Assembly: GCA_903921945.1 (NCBI GenBank)
Contig: CAIXSC010000020.1
Coordinates: forward strand, 1 to 8,001
Length of the DNA: 8,001 nt
Source: an uncultured Planctomycetaceae bacterium
GTDB taxonomy: Bacteria > Planctomycetota > Planctomycetia > Pirellulales > Pirellulaceae
Direction: 5' to 3'
A program made the position numbers and the translations under genes. The notes beneath the pieces were generated by a model. That model made no database searches. It was given only the letters and a program-made list of their open reading frames with translations, and was not told the origin of the DNA. Shown here in pieces: positions 1 to 7,600 of this stretch (positions are counted from its first letter, which is position 1; every line of letters begins with the position of its first letter).

Positions 1-50
1 CATCTGGCCACCCAGCCTCGACGCGTCTCGCGACGCAATAACTGGAACAT
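1..50 (-). CDS. Start of the next operon gene (3' part outside window)
   Basis: An ATG at 50 opens a frame that stays open to the window edge, giving 16 codons (MFQLLRRETRRGWVAR) plus two bases. It lies 18 bases after the TAG of the preceding gene and has a perfect AGGAGG at a spacing of seven bases. That is stronger start evidence than any other gene in the window has. The visible residues are basic (five Arg of 16), compatible with a cytoplasmic lead-in to a membrane or signal segment, but too short to identify. It could encode a helical protein that complements the DUF4175-like protein upstream; that is inference only. Confidence 0.6.
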   Translation of the reverse strand, partial: MFQLLRRETRRGWVAR

Positions 51-57
51 ACGCCTT

Positions 58-63
58 CCTCCT
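58..63 (-). promoter_or_regulatory. Shine-Dalgarno AGGAGG before the edge gene
   Basis: The plus strand reads CCTCCT, so the coding strand has AGGAGG, seven bases before the ATG at 50. This is a full anti-16S match and fixes that start. The other starts in this window have at best weak purine-rich stretches (GAGAG before 7600) or nothing (before 2099). Confidence 0.75.
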
Positions 64-68
64 GAAAA

Positions 69-2099
69 CTAGGGAGCTTCGCCAATTCCCAATTGCCGCT
101 TGATAATTTCCGAAAGCCGCTCTTCCGCGCGTTGATCGGCTTCCAACACGGCCGACAACACACCCGCCTCATCCGATATCTCCAAAATCGCCGGTTCGCT
201 GCCGAAAGTTACTCCGGGGCGGTCGCCGCGATAATCGGTCACTTCCAGCAAAATCGACAGTTGGTCGCCTTTCACCAGCTTCAGAGGCGTTAAATCGACC
301 GCCTGTTTCCCGTTCCAAGGCAGTTCCGCGCCCCGAATAACTTGCTTGGTCTGCGTCACCGGAATGGTCATTTCGTCCCCGTTCGACTCATCCTCCGCGC
401 TGGCTTCGGGCGCCTCCGCCTCGGGTTTACCCGGATCGGCCGCGGCGCGTTCGCGGGCGCGATTGCTCGCCTCCCCTCGTTGGACTCGGATTCGCAGGGT
501 GGCGCTGGCAACCGCGTGGTCGTCCAGCACCCGGAATTGCACGACCGGTTTCGCGTTGGGCAAGACCACGCGATGGACAAGCTGGATGACCGCGCTCGGC
601 GACCGATCAGGTTGCACTCGCACCAACCCCGCCAGTGGCGTTTCCAGCGTCAAACCGTCTTCATCCCGCACTTGCAGTTCGAACCGCAGATCTTCCTCGA
701 CGCGACTGAACGGAGCCGATGTGTCGTCAAGCCGCCAACGGAGACGGCTGTCGTCTTCGGCGACCAAGTTCCAGCGTTTCGGGCCGCTGAGGGCCAACAC
801 GGTGAGCCACGCTTCGCGAAGCCGCTTGCCGTTGGCACACGCCAAGCCGACGGAAACCGTCGAGCCCTCGACGACACTCAACCGGCCCGGACCGATTTCG
901 CGGATCGCGTTGGAATCGGAGACATACGAGGGAGCGGTCGCGGCGAGCCGCGGTTCGATCAGCGGCCGCGGGGTCATGACGACTTCCGCCGGATCGGTCC
1001 AGGCGTCGCCGAGGAACACTTTGTATTCGATCGACTCGACCATGCGATCAAGCTGGCCACGAAAGACCGACGCGCCCGCGGCGTTCGCTTCCCAGTTCTC
1101 GAGCGCCGCGCGGGCCGCGGCCAGCACATCGCTCCATGAGGCTTGGCTATCCCGCGCCTGACGCCACAAGCCGGCGGCGGCCGGCGCGTCGCAGTCAAGG
1201 TATGGCAGCACCGTCGCGTCGTCGATGTTCGGTCCGGTCGAAGCGGCATCTTTCGCCACCGGCTCGAGTGCGCGAACGGCCGCATCCAGCCGCGTTCGAC
1301 GTTCGTCCACGGTCAGCTCGACCAGTTCCACAGGCCGCGTCGCGCCGCCACGCAGCGATGACACACGGACCAGCCCGCTCGCCGGCCGCTCGCCTTCCAC
1401 GCGGGCGAAAAACTCCAGCCCGCGACTCTGCGCGGCCGCGCTGCGGCGCGGCGCGGTGCCGTGCGTAGCGGCGTCCAGCACCAATTGGTCATTGATCGCG
1501 ATTCGCTGAATCAACGTGTTCGTGGGATAGTGCAGGGCCCCTAGCAGCAGCCGATTCCAGAGCACTCGGGCATGGCCCGGGAAGAGCAACATCGCGACCA
1601 ACAATCCGCCGCCCGCGATCGTCAGCCAAAACAGCCGCCCCGAAGCCGGCGCGCGGGAAAATCCGTCGAACACGTCGAGCGCTTGGCCGCGATCGGCGAC
1701 TTGTTCGATGACCGCCGTTTCCAATTGCGAGGAACCCCAATCCCGCGCCTCGGGCTGTTCGAACTGCAACGCCGCCACCAGATCGGTATCGATCCGATGA
1801 CGCCGCTCAACCAACAACGCGACCTCGACGAGCGACTCGGACACGCCCAGCAATTCGCGCGCGTACGCGCGGTAACTCCACACCAACCCGACCGCCGCCA
1901 ATCCGAGCACCACAAGCCGCTGCGCGACGCTCAATTCGAACTTCAGGTCAATGGCCCAAAAGACGGCGATCGCCACGCTGACCGCGATCGCCACCGCGCT
2001 CACCGCCGCCGCGATACGCGTTCGCTGCCGCGCGCGGCGCAGAGCCTGCAACTGGCGGCGGAGGGGCGTCAAACGCGGCGGTGAAACGGTGGTGCTCAT
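69..2099 (-). CDS. DUF4175-like large membrane protein
   Basis: A 676-aa protein ending at TAG. The ATG at 2099 is chosen; a GTG at 2132 would add 11 residues, and neither has a Shine-Dalgarno sequence, so the start is uncertain. A basic N-terminus (RRQLQALRRARQRTR) precedes membrane helices at about 28-50 and 60-77. A soluble stretch with DTDLVAALQFEQPEARDW (about 104-121) leads to a third helix at about 157-174 and a large presumably extracytoplasmic part. That part holds Ig-like beta-sandwich sequence (about 375-500 and 515-640), with repeated turns of the kind FELQVRDEDGL (473-483) and LEVTDYRGDRPG (618-629). A charged low-complexity insert lies at about 544-575. The end (about 648-671) is a short helix rich in Glu, Arg and Leu. 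This arrangement resembles DUF4175-family proteins, which often continue into long helical C-terminal regions, so this copy may be short. It follows the VWA genes and probably belongs to the same membrane complex. The family call is moderately confident; the function is unknown. Confidence 0.75.
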   Translation of the reverse strand: MSTTVSPPRLTPLRRQLQALRRARQRTRIAAAVSAVAIAVSVAIAVFWAIDLKFELSVAQRLVVLGLAAVGLVWSYRAYARELLGVSESLVEVALLVERRHRIDTDLVAALQFEQPEARDWGSSQLETAVIEQVADRGQALDVFDGFSRAPASGRLFWLTIAGGGLLVAMLLFPGHARVLWNRLLLGALHYPTNTLIQRIAINDQLVLDAATHGTAPRRSAAAQSRGLEFFARVEGERPASGLVRVSSLRGGATRPVELVELTVDERRTRLDAAVRALEPVAKDAASTGPNIDDATVLPYLDCDAPAAAGLWRQARDSQASWSDVLAAARAALENWEANAAGASVFRGQLDRMVESIEYKVFLGDAWTDPAEVVMTPRPLIEPRLAATAPSYVSDSNAIREIGPGRLSVVEGSTVSVGLACANGKRLREAWLTVLALSGPKRWNLVAEDDSRLRWRLDDTSAPFSRVEEDLRFELQVRDEDGLTLETPLAGLVRVQPDRSPSAVIQLVHRVVLPNAKPVVQFRVLDDHAVASATLRIRVQRGEASNRARERAAADPGKPEAEAPEASAEDESNGDEMTIPVTQTKQVIRGAELPWNGKQAVDLTPLKLVKGDQLSILLEVTDYRGDRPGVTFGSEPAILEISDEAGVLSAVLEADQRAEERLSEIIKRQLGIGEAP

Positions 2100-2219
2100 A
2101 GTCGGCAAAGCGTTCGAATGCGGGTCGATCACAGCGGGGAGGCGGGACGGTCGAGACTTGGCGTTGAAAACTCGGCTGTCGCCATCATCGCGGACGAAAG
2201 GCGGGAGGGGATTCTCTGT
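2100..2219 (-). other. Intergenic gap between VWA gene and DUF4175-like gene
   Basis: This is the only sizeable gap between otherwise overlapping or closely spaced genes. On the coding strand it is pyrimidine-rich with two similar CCCGCC-containing stretches (near 2193-2206 and 2137-2148). No convincing hairpin terminator, -35/-10 pair or Shine-Dalgarno sequence was seen. The gap is in the same frame as both flanking genes and contains no stop after the TAA. The only start codons in that frame are the GTG at 2132 and, at the edge, the ATG at 2099. Confidence 0.5.
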
Positions 2220-4847
2220 TTAAACCAATTGAAGTCGTTTTCGGGCGAGCCATTCGCCCAGCATCAGGACAATCGCGGAGCCGAACCACAGGGGCGTCGT
2301 CCATAAGGCATGGTTGCGAGTGACGGTCCGCTCGCGCGGCTCGGCCCGCAGATCGTCCACCAGCTTTTCGGCGTTGATCAATTCGTAAGAACGGCCGCCG
2401 GAACTGGAGGCCATGTCGGTTTGCAGCGAGAGATCGCGGACCGCTTGGCGCCGCTCGGCCGATTCGGCGGTGACTTCGAACCGACGCTCCTCGAAGCGCC
2501 CCGCGATCGGATCTTTCACCCGCAGGATATGTTCGCCAGGCGTGTAGACCGGGAACCGCGCCTCGAATTCGCCCGCCTTCAGCAGCGGCACGACGATCAT
2601 CTTCGTCTGGGGCGGGCCTCCCCGCGGGTCCGGCGAAACCAGCTCGGCGGTCAGCGACGGCTCTTCCAGTTCATCGCCGGTGAGCGGCTGATAATCGGCG
2701 TCGTACGCTTCAACCCGCAGCCGGACTTTGTCGTCGACGCGATACACCTCGCGGTCCAACGACGGAACGAACCGCTTGGCGTCGCCCAAGGCGTGGCCGA
2801 TGCCCAAGCGGTAGATCAGCCGCGACCAGAATTCGCGATAGTACTTCTCGCCGTACTTCCGTCGGAAACGCCACGTCTCGTTGATGCCCAAGTAAACGAC
2901 TTGTCCCTTGCCGTACGCTCGCGTCGCAATCAGCGGCTGCGGCGTCTTGCCATCGCGGCAAATGTCCACCGGATGCTCGGCGAGCACCCGGGCCGATTCG
3001 CGAACGTTGGCCACTGGCTGGTACCACGAGAGCTGTTGCAGGTTGGCCCACGCGCGTTCGTTTTCCTGCTGGTTGTCGCTCAACCGCATGTACGGTTCCT
3101 CAGCCGCCAGCAACGTGCGGCGCGGCGCGAACGCGCGATCGGTCTTGGGTCGCGCCTGCGGATCGATCACCACAGGCAACATCTCGGCGATCGGCGTCTG
3201 GGCCAGTTCGCGCAGCCCGAACCGCGGTCCGGCGATCACGACCAAACCGCCGCCCAAGTCGCGGACATACTCCTTGAGCAGTTCAGGAAATCGCGTGCCG
3301 AGCGATGTTGAGGGAAGGTCCTCCAAAAAAATCACGTCTTGCGCGAAGAACTCGCGACGCTGCGGCGTCAGCGACGGCAGGAACAGCGCGTTCGATTGAC
3401 GCACCCGTGGATCGGAGGAACTGAGGAACGTTCGGAACCCCGACATGCCGACCAGCTTGTCGCGATGGAACACTTCCTTGATAAACCGCCATTCCCATGT
3501 CGGCTCGAAAGCGACGTACATCAAGCGCAGGTAATCGTCGATGACGGTCGCCTCGCGAGCCGCGTGATTGTTTTGGTCGAGCACCTCGCCGGGCAACGGC
3601 GTCACATGCGCCGAAAACTGAAAGCGGCCAGCGTCCGCCGGTGTGAACGGAAACGACAGCGGCGGAATGTCGTCGCCCAGCAACTGCGTGCGTTGGCCAA
3701 TGACGATCGGCGCGTGCGTTTCCCCCTCTTCACCGCCCAGTTTGCGAGCGGTGACCTGGACGGTCGCCGACTGGCCGCGCAGTCCGGCCGCTCGCAACTT
3801 CACCGAAATCTCGTCCCGCTCGCCCTTCTTCATCGTGGGCGGAACCTGGATGTCGACCGCCAAATCGACCGTCTCGACGGCGCCCACACCGACCGTGTAG
3901 ATCGGCACGCCAAGCCGGGCAAGCGGCGAGTCGGCGCCGCCGGTGAGCGGCGACAATCCCGAGTTGTGGGCGAAGTCGCTAAGCAAAATCACGCCCGCTA
4001 AATGACCGCTCGCCGTTTGCTGGGAAGCGTCGTCGAGCACATTGCCGAGCGCGGTAACCTGGCCGGCTGTGCCGAGCTGTTCGGCCCAGGCCACCGGGTC
4101 GCTGTCGGATCGGCTCGCGCCAACATCAACCAGCTTTCGCAGTTGGCTCGTCGTCTGCCCGTCAAACACATACGGCTGCAACAACACGTCGCGATCCCGT
4201 TCCAGCCGCTTCAGCCATTCGCCTTTGTCCTTACGCAGCAGCGCCCGCACGTAGTCGATCCGCGCCGGCACCGGTCCGTCGCGCTTCGCGTCGCCACCGT
4301 CCGTCGCACTGGTCGCGTCGTCTTTCTTCCCGGCCAGTTCCGCCGTCTTCGCCTTCGTTTCCGCGTCCGCTTGGCCGTTGTCCGACTTGCCATCGCTCGA
4401 TTTGCCATCGGGGCCGGCGGCATCGTTCTTCTCCACGCCGTCGACGCGAGCCGGATCGAGTCCGACCGCTTTGTCGAGCGCCGCGCGGTCCTCGGGCGTC
4501 ATGGGGTCGCGGAGCGCCATGCTATCGGTGCCGTCGATCACGACGTAGACCGTGGGCAGTTGACGGCTGGTGGTGGTTAAGCGGAGCACTGGGTCGGCCA
4601 GCGTGAGCACGAGCAGGGCGAGCAGCGCGCCGCGGGCGAGGCCCATCGCGACCCGGACCGGCGTGCGTCCCCGATCTTGCCAGCGGAGATAAAACGCCAA
4701 CGCGCCGGCGAAGGCGGCGCCCAGCGCCAGTAAGACCCAAAAGGCGCCGAATTCGTTCGATGCCCAAGGCGCGGCCAACGACGGTTCGATCTGGTCGATC
4801 GAAACGACCTCCTCGAGCCCTAGGAGCCAACCCAAGATGCGTTTCAT
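2220..4847 (-). CDS. Membrane VWA / glutamine-amidotransferase-fold protein
   Basis: An 875-aa protein ending at TAA. The ATG at 4847 is preferred over an in-frame start at 4940 because it overlaps the upstream TGA as ATGA and gives a sensible N-terminus (MKRILGWLLGLEEV). The upstream alternative would bury 93 bases inside the previous gene. Predicted helices lie at about 36-54 and 68-86, followed at once by a VWA-like core: DGTDS at 105-109, a D-x-T-x-S variant of the metal-site motif, and ILLSDFAHN (about 287-295) supplying the later Asp. A charged insert (about 134-192) splits the first VWA strand from its first helix. Beta-sandwich sequence (about 325-435) precedes an amidotransferase-fold region (about 503-690: DVIFLEDLPS, GGGLVVIAGPRFG, YGKGQVVYLGINETWRFRR). 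No Cys occupies the nucleophile turn; the only Cys there is Cys630. A beta-rich domain (about 695-795) and a terminal helix (about 849-866) complete it. It has the same plan as its upstream neighbour, so the two may be ancient paralogues or partners. No function is assigned to the family. Confidence 0.88.
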   Translation of the reverse strand: MKRILGWLLGLEEVVSIDQIEPSLAAPWASNEFGAFWVLLALGAAFAGALAFYLRWQDRGRTPVRVAMGLARGALLALLVLTLADPVLRLTTTSRQLPTVYVVIDGTDSMALRDPMTPEDRAALDKAVGLDPARVDGVEKNDAAGPDGKSSDGKSDNGQADAETKAKTAELAGKKDDATSATDGGDAKRDGPVPARIDYVRALLRKDKGEWLKRLERDRDVLLQPYVFDGQTTSQLRKLVDVGASRSDSDPVAWAEQLGTAGQVTALGNVLDDASQQTASGHLAGVILLSDFAHNSGLSPLTGGADSPLARLGVPIYTVGVGAVETVDLAVDIQVPPTMKKGERDEISVKLRAAGLRGQSATVQVTARKLGGEEGETHAPIVIGQRTQLLGDDIPPLSFPFTPADAGRFQFSAHVTPLPGEVLDQNNHAAREATVIDDYLRLMYVAFEPTWEWRFIKEVFHRDKLVGMSGFRTFLSSSDPRVRQSNALFLPSLTPQRREFFAQDVIFLEDLPSTSLGTRFPELLKEYVRDLGGGLVVIAGPRFGLRELAQTPIAEMLPVVIDPQARPKTDRAFAPRRTLLAAEEPYMRLSDNQQENERAWANLQQLSWYQPVANVRESARVLAEHPVDICRDGKTPQPLIATRAYGKGQVVYLGINETWRFRRKYGEKYYREFWSRLIYRLGIGHALGDAKRFVPSLDREVYRVDDKVRLRVEAYDADYQPLTGDELEEPSLTAELVSPDPRGGPPQTKMIVVPLLKAGEFEARFPVYTPGEHILRVKDPIAGRFEERRFEVTAESAERRQAVRDLSLQTDMASSSGGRSYELINAEKLVDDLRAEPRERTVTRNHALWTTPLWFGSAIVLMLGEWLARKRLQLV

Positions 4848-7600
4848 GTTGCCTGCACGGCGCGAGCCGCCGTCATTCGAGCCAGGATCACCAGTTCGCC
4901 AATCAATGCCAGTAGCACGGCCAACGCGAGATACCACCACGACCCTTGGCCACGGAGTTGCGCCCCCTCCAGGCTGATCGACTCGCCGCTCGACAGCCAG
5001 CGCAGCGATTCGTTCGCCTCAAGCGACTCTAGCTTGGCGGCCGTAAGCGGCGCGAGGTCCGATTCCCGCGCCGGCCCGTTCAAAGCCAGCGGAATCACCC
5101 GCGTTGCTCCTTCCAACGCCCGGAGCGCCGGATCGTTGGCGCCGCCGGCCGCCGGATTGTCCCCCGACGCCTTCCCCGCCGCGCCGCCACTTTTCCCGTC
5201 CGTGTTACTCTCCCCGCCCGGCACGTCTTTGCCGTTGGCCTTTCCATCCGCTGCCCCGCCATCCGTTTTGCCCGCGGCGGTCGATAACGCGGCGGACGCG
5301 TTCTCCGAATGGACCGCGATACGGTAGATGCCGCGAGTGAGTGCATTGGCAAGTGTCACGCCGCGACGCTGTTGGTCGATGAAGCCGAAGTCGAGCGGCG
5401 TGGGGCGGCCAGGTTGATCCGGCCGGAAAAGTTCGACGCGGCTGTCCGGCTCGACGTCCGGCAGCGGAACCTTGATCGATTCCAAGGTCGCGAATTGAGC
5501 TGGCGGGAGCGTCGTGGCGATCATCTCCCGCGACAAACGCTCGAACACAAACATCGCCGCCGAATCCGGCAAAGTGTTCCAACCCGAGAACACGCCGCTC
5601 GCCATGAAGACCACTCGCCCATGCCCAATGCGGCGATCGACCAGCAGCGGGGCGCGGTTCTGCGTGTTGACCCGAGCCAACACACGCGGGAGCCGCAATT
5701 CGGCCGCCTTCTCGATCGCCTGTTTGCGTTCTTCCGGCGTGGCGCCGGTGATCGCGGGCGCCGCGCCGACGCTCGACCGCCACCGCAGCCATTCCAGTGC
5801 ATCGCCAGCGTCGTCGACCCTCGTGACGGATTGCGCATCGGCCTTCGCATCGGCCGCGGCATCCGCGTTCGTGTCGGTCTTCGTGTCGGTCTTCGTATTC
5901 GTCTTCGTGCCAGCCGTGGAGTCCCGCGGCGATGTGCTCATGTCCCCGGGACCGGCGCCCGCTTCGGCCGACGCGTTCGCCTGCTCTTCCAGCCAGCGCT
6001 GTTCGGCGGTCCGGAGCGAAGCGAGCACTTCGTCGCGCAGGTCCAGGTCGACGACTTGGAAGAAGAGCGGTTCGTCGTACAAATCGCGAAGCTCATCCCG
6101 CGAAACACTCGGCAGTCCAAAGTACTCCTCGCGCAGCGTTTCGAAGATGAACTGGAACGGATTGAGCGTGCCCGTGGCCAGTTCCGGAAGCGTGCCGAGC
6201 GGTTCGCGTTGGAGCGGCCCTGGCAAGATGCCGTCGCCGCCGCGCCACGCCGCCTCCGACCAAGCGGCCGGATCGAAGTCGCCACCCGCCGCGACGATCA
6301 ACTGGCCGCCCTGCTGCACGTACTCCCGCAGCAGGTCGACCTTGTCCGCTGGATTCTTCACGCCCGCGACAATCACCAGCCGAGCATCAGCCAATTCATC
6401 CCGCGACAGCCGATCGATTCGAACATGGCGAACCTTCACCAGCGACGGCAGCGACGGATCGGGCCGAGTGGCATCGCTGAGCAGCGTGCGGAGCCAGCGG
6501 GTTTCACCGAAGCGGCGGAGCGTGCGGTCCTCTTCGTCGTCCGCGAACTGATCGACGAACACCACCGGCAATTCGGCGACCACCGGCACAACGCCGAAGC
6601 GCTGATCGTCCTCGGGCAATTGGTCCGGGGCAAGCGCGACGTGAATCGGCACGTAGACCGGCCGATCGGGCTCGGGTTGGTAGTCGGCAAAGACATGCTG
6701 GAAGACGACCTGCCGCGCGCCTTCGCCCGGCGGAACGGTGACGCTTTGCGTGGCGACCGGGCGGCCGTCCACCCACAGCGTCACCGGCAAGTCGCGCCGC
6801 GGTCCGTCGCCCGCGTGGCGAACTTCGGCGACAATCGAAGTCTCGAGGTTCAACGCCGCGACATCGCCGCCGACGTGTAAGCTTTCCACCCAAGTGTTTT
6901 CCGCCCGAGTGGCCGCGATGGTGACGATCTGGATCGGCGGCAGCTCGGCCAACGCCGCTTGATCGACATCGACCCAGTTCTGGCCTTGCTGGTCGCCGAT
7001 GAGCACCAACCGCTTGGCGAGCTCCGGCGACGCTTCACACGCCTTGCGAGCGAGGTTGAGCGCGCCGCGCAGGCTGACACCGCGGTCCACGACTTCGATC
7101 CGCGCGAGCGCCTCGGCGGCGTCTTCTTTCGTGAAGTAAGGGTCGACCGTCATGCCGCGGGCGGAACCGCAGAGCGGAATCACGCTGATCTGGCTGCCGC
7201 GCGGCAGCCGATCGATGAACTCGCGGGCACGCGTCCGCGCCTCGTCCAGCAGCGTGCCGGCGGTCGATTGAAAACCCATGCTCAGGCTGTTGTCGATCAA
7301 CAGCACCGCATGGAGCGGTTGGGTGCCGTCGAACTGGCTGCTGTTCGCCGAAAAGTACGGCCGCGCCAAGGCGAACCCGAACAGCACCACCGCCAGGACG
7401 CGCAGCAACAACAGCAGCAAATCGCGAATCTGAATCAACCGGCGATGACGCTGCAACGCTTCGCGCAGAAAATCCATCGCCGCCCAATGCACCTGCCGGG
7501 GACGGCGGCGATTGAGCAGATGGATGATGATCGGTCCCGAGGCGCACACGGCACCGGCCGCGGCGAATTGCCAAGCGGAAAACGTGGGCAGGAAATTCAT
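4844..7600 (-). CDS. BatA-type membrane VWA protein with amidotransferase-like domain
   Basis: A 918-aa protein. The ATG at 7600 is chosen over an upstream in-frame start at 7672 because it begins the classic BatA N-terminal region (MNFLPTFSAWQF...), with GPIIIHLLNRRRPRQVHWAA at about 22-41, and overlaps the upstream stop as ATGA. Membrane helices lie at about 7-29 and 59-79. A VWA domain follows (about 96-235). Its metal-site (MIDAS) motif is DNSLS at 103-107, and the later acidic residue is Asp203 (LIGDQQ). A beta-rich linker (about 240-335) leads to a glutamine-amidotransferase-like Rossmann segment (about 341-460: PVVFVDQF, ARLVIVAG, YVQQGGQLIVAAGG). This segment has no nucleophilic Cys, so it is probably a binding domain. 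Two low-complexity linkers (about 541-595, rich in Thr/Lys/Asp/Ala; about 770-825, rich in Gly/Ala/Lys/Asp) flank a section containing RIGHGRVVFMASGVFSGWN. A final helix lies at about 888-908. In related operons it accompanies MoxR ATPase and DUF58 genes. The molecular role is not known. Confidence 0.9.
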   Translation of the reverse strand: MNFLPTFSAWQFAAAGAVCASGPIIIHLLNRRRPRQVHWAAMDFLREALQRHRRLIQIRDLLLLLLRVLAVVLFGFALARPYFSANSSQFDGTQPLHAVLLIDNSLSMGFQSTAGTLLDEARTRAREFIDRLPRGSQISVIPLCGSARGMTVDPYFTKEDAAEALARIEVVDRGVSLRGALNLARKACEASPELAKRLVLIGDQQGQNWVDVDQAALAELPPIQIVTIAATRAENTWVESLHVGGDVAALNLETSIVAEVRHAGDGPRRDLPVTLWVDGRPVATQSVTVPPGEGARQVVFQHVFADYQPEPDRPVYVPIHVALAPDQLPEDDQRFGVVPVVAELPVVFVDQFADDEEDRTLRRFGETRWLRTLLSDATRPDPSLPSLVKVRHVRIDRLSRDELADARLVIVAGVKNPADKVDLLREYVQQGGQLIVAAGGDFDPAAWSEAAWRGGDGILPGPLQREPLGTLPELATGTLNPFQFIFETLREEYFGLPSVSRDELRDLYDEPLFFQVVDLDLRDEVLASLRTAEQRWLEEQANASAEAGAGPGDMSTSPRDSTAGTKTNTKTDTKTDTNADAAADAKADAQSVTRVDDAGDALEWLRWRSSVGAAPAITGATPEERKQAIEKAAELRLPRVLARVNTQNRAPLLVDRRIGHGRVVFMASGVFSGWNTLPDSAAMFVFERLSREMIATTLPPAQFATLESIKVPLPDVEPDSRVELFRPDQPGRPTPLDFGFIDQQRRGVTLANALTRGIYRIAVHSENASAALSTAAGKTDGGAADGKANGKDVPGGESNTDGKSGGAAGKASGDNPAAGGANDPALRALEGATRVIPLALNGPARESDLAPLTAAKLESLEANESLRWLSSGESISLEGAQLRGQGSWWYLALAVLLALIGELVILARMTAARAVQAT
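5835..5906 (-). repeat. 12-bp tandem repeat (six units) inside the BatA-type gene
   Basis: Six consecutive 12-base units run from 5835. On the plus strand the forms are GCATCGGCCTTC, GCATCGGCCGCG, GCATCCGCGTTC, then GTGTCGGTCTTC twice exactly, then GTATTCGTCTTC. Twelve is a multiple of three, so unit gain or loss keeps the frame. The units encode the four-residue periods KTDT and ADAK/ADAA of a flexible linker at about residues 565-589 of the host protein. Confidence 0.85.

Noticed and set aside
342..1139. Plus-strand open frames of about 265-271 codons
   Set aside because: These are antisense to the DUF4175-like gene, overlap each other in different frames, and are Arg/Ser-rich without recognisable motifs.
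2133..2219. Possible rho-independent terminator in the intergenic gap
   Set aside because: No inverted repeat followed by a T-run is visible on the coding strand.
4848..4940. Longer N-terminus for the second VWA protein
   Set aside because: It would overlap the previous gene by 97 bases and adds a sequence with no membrane or signal character. The ATG at 4847 forms the ATGA overlap.
5309..6880. Plus-strand open frame of 523 codons
   Set aside because: It lies wholly opposite the BatA-type gene, which has recognisable domains. The translation is Arg/Gln/His-rich with no domain pattern, as expected for antisense frames of GC-rich genes.
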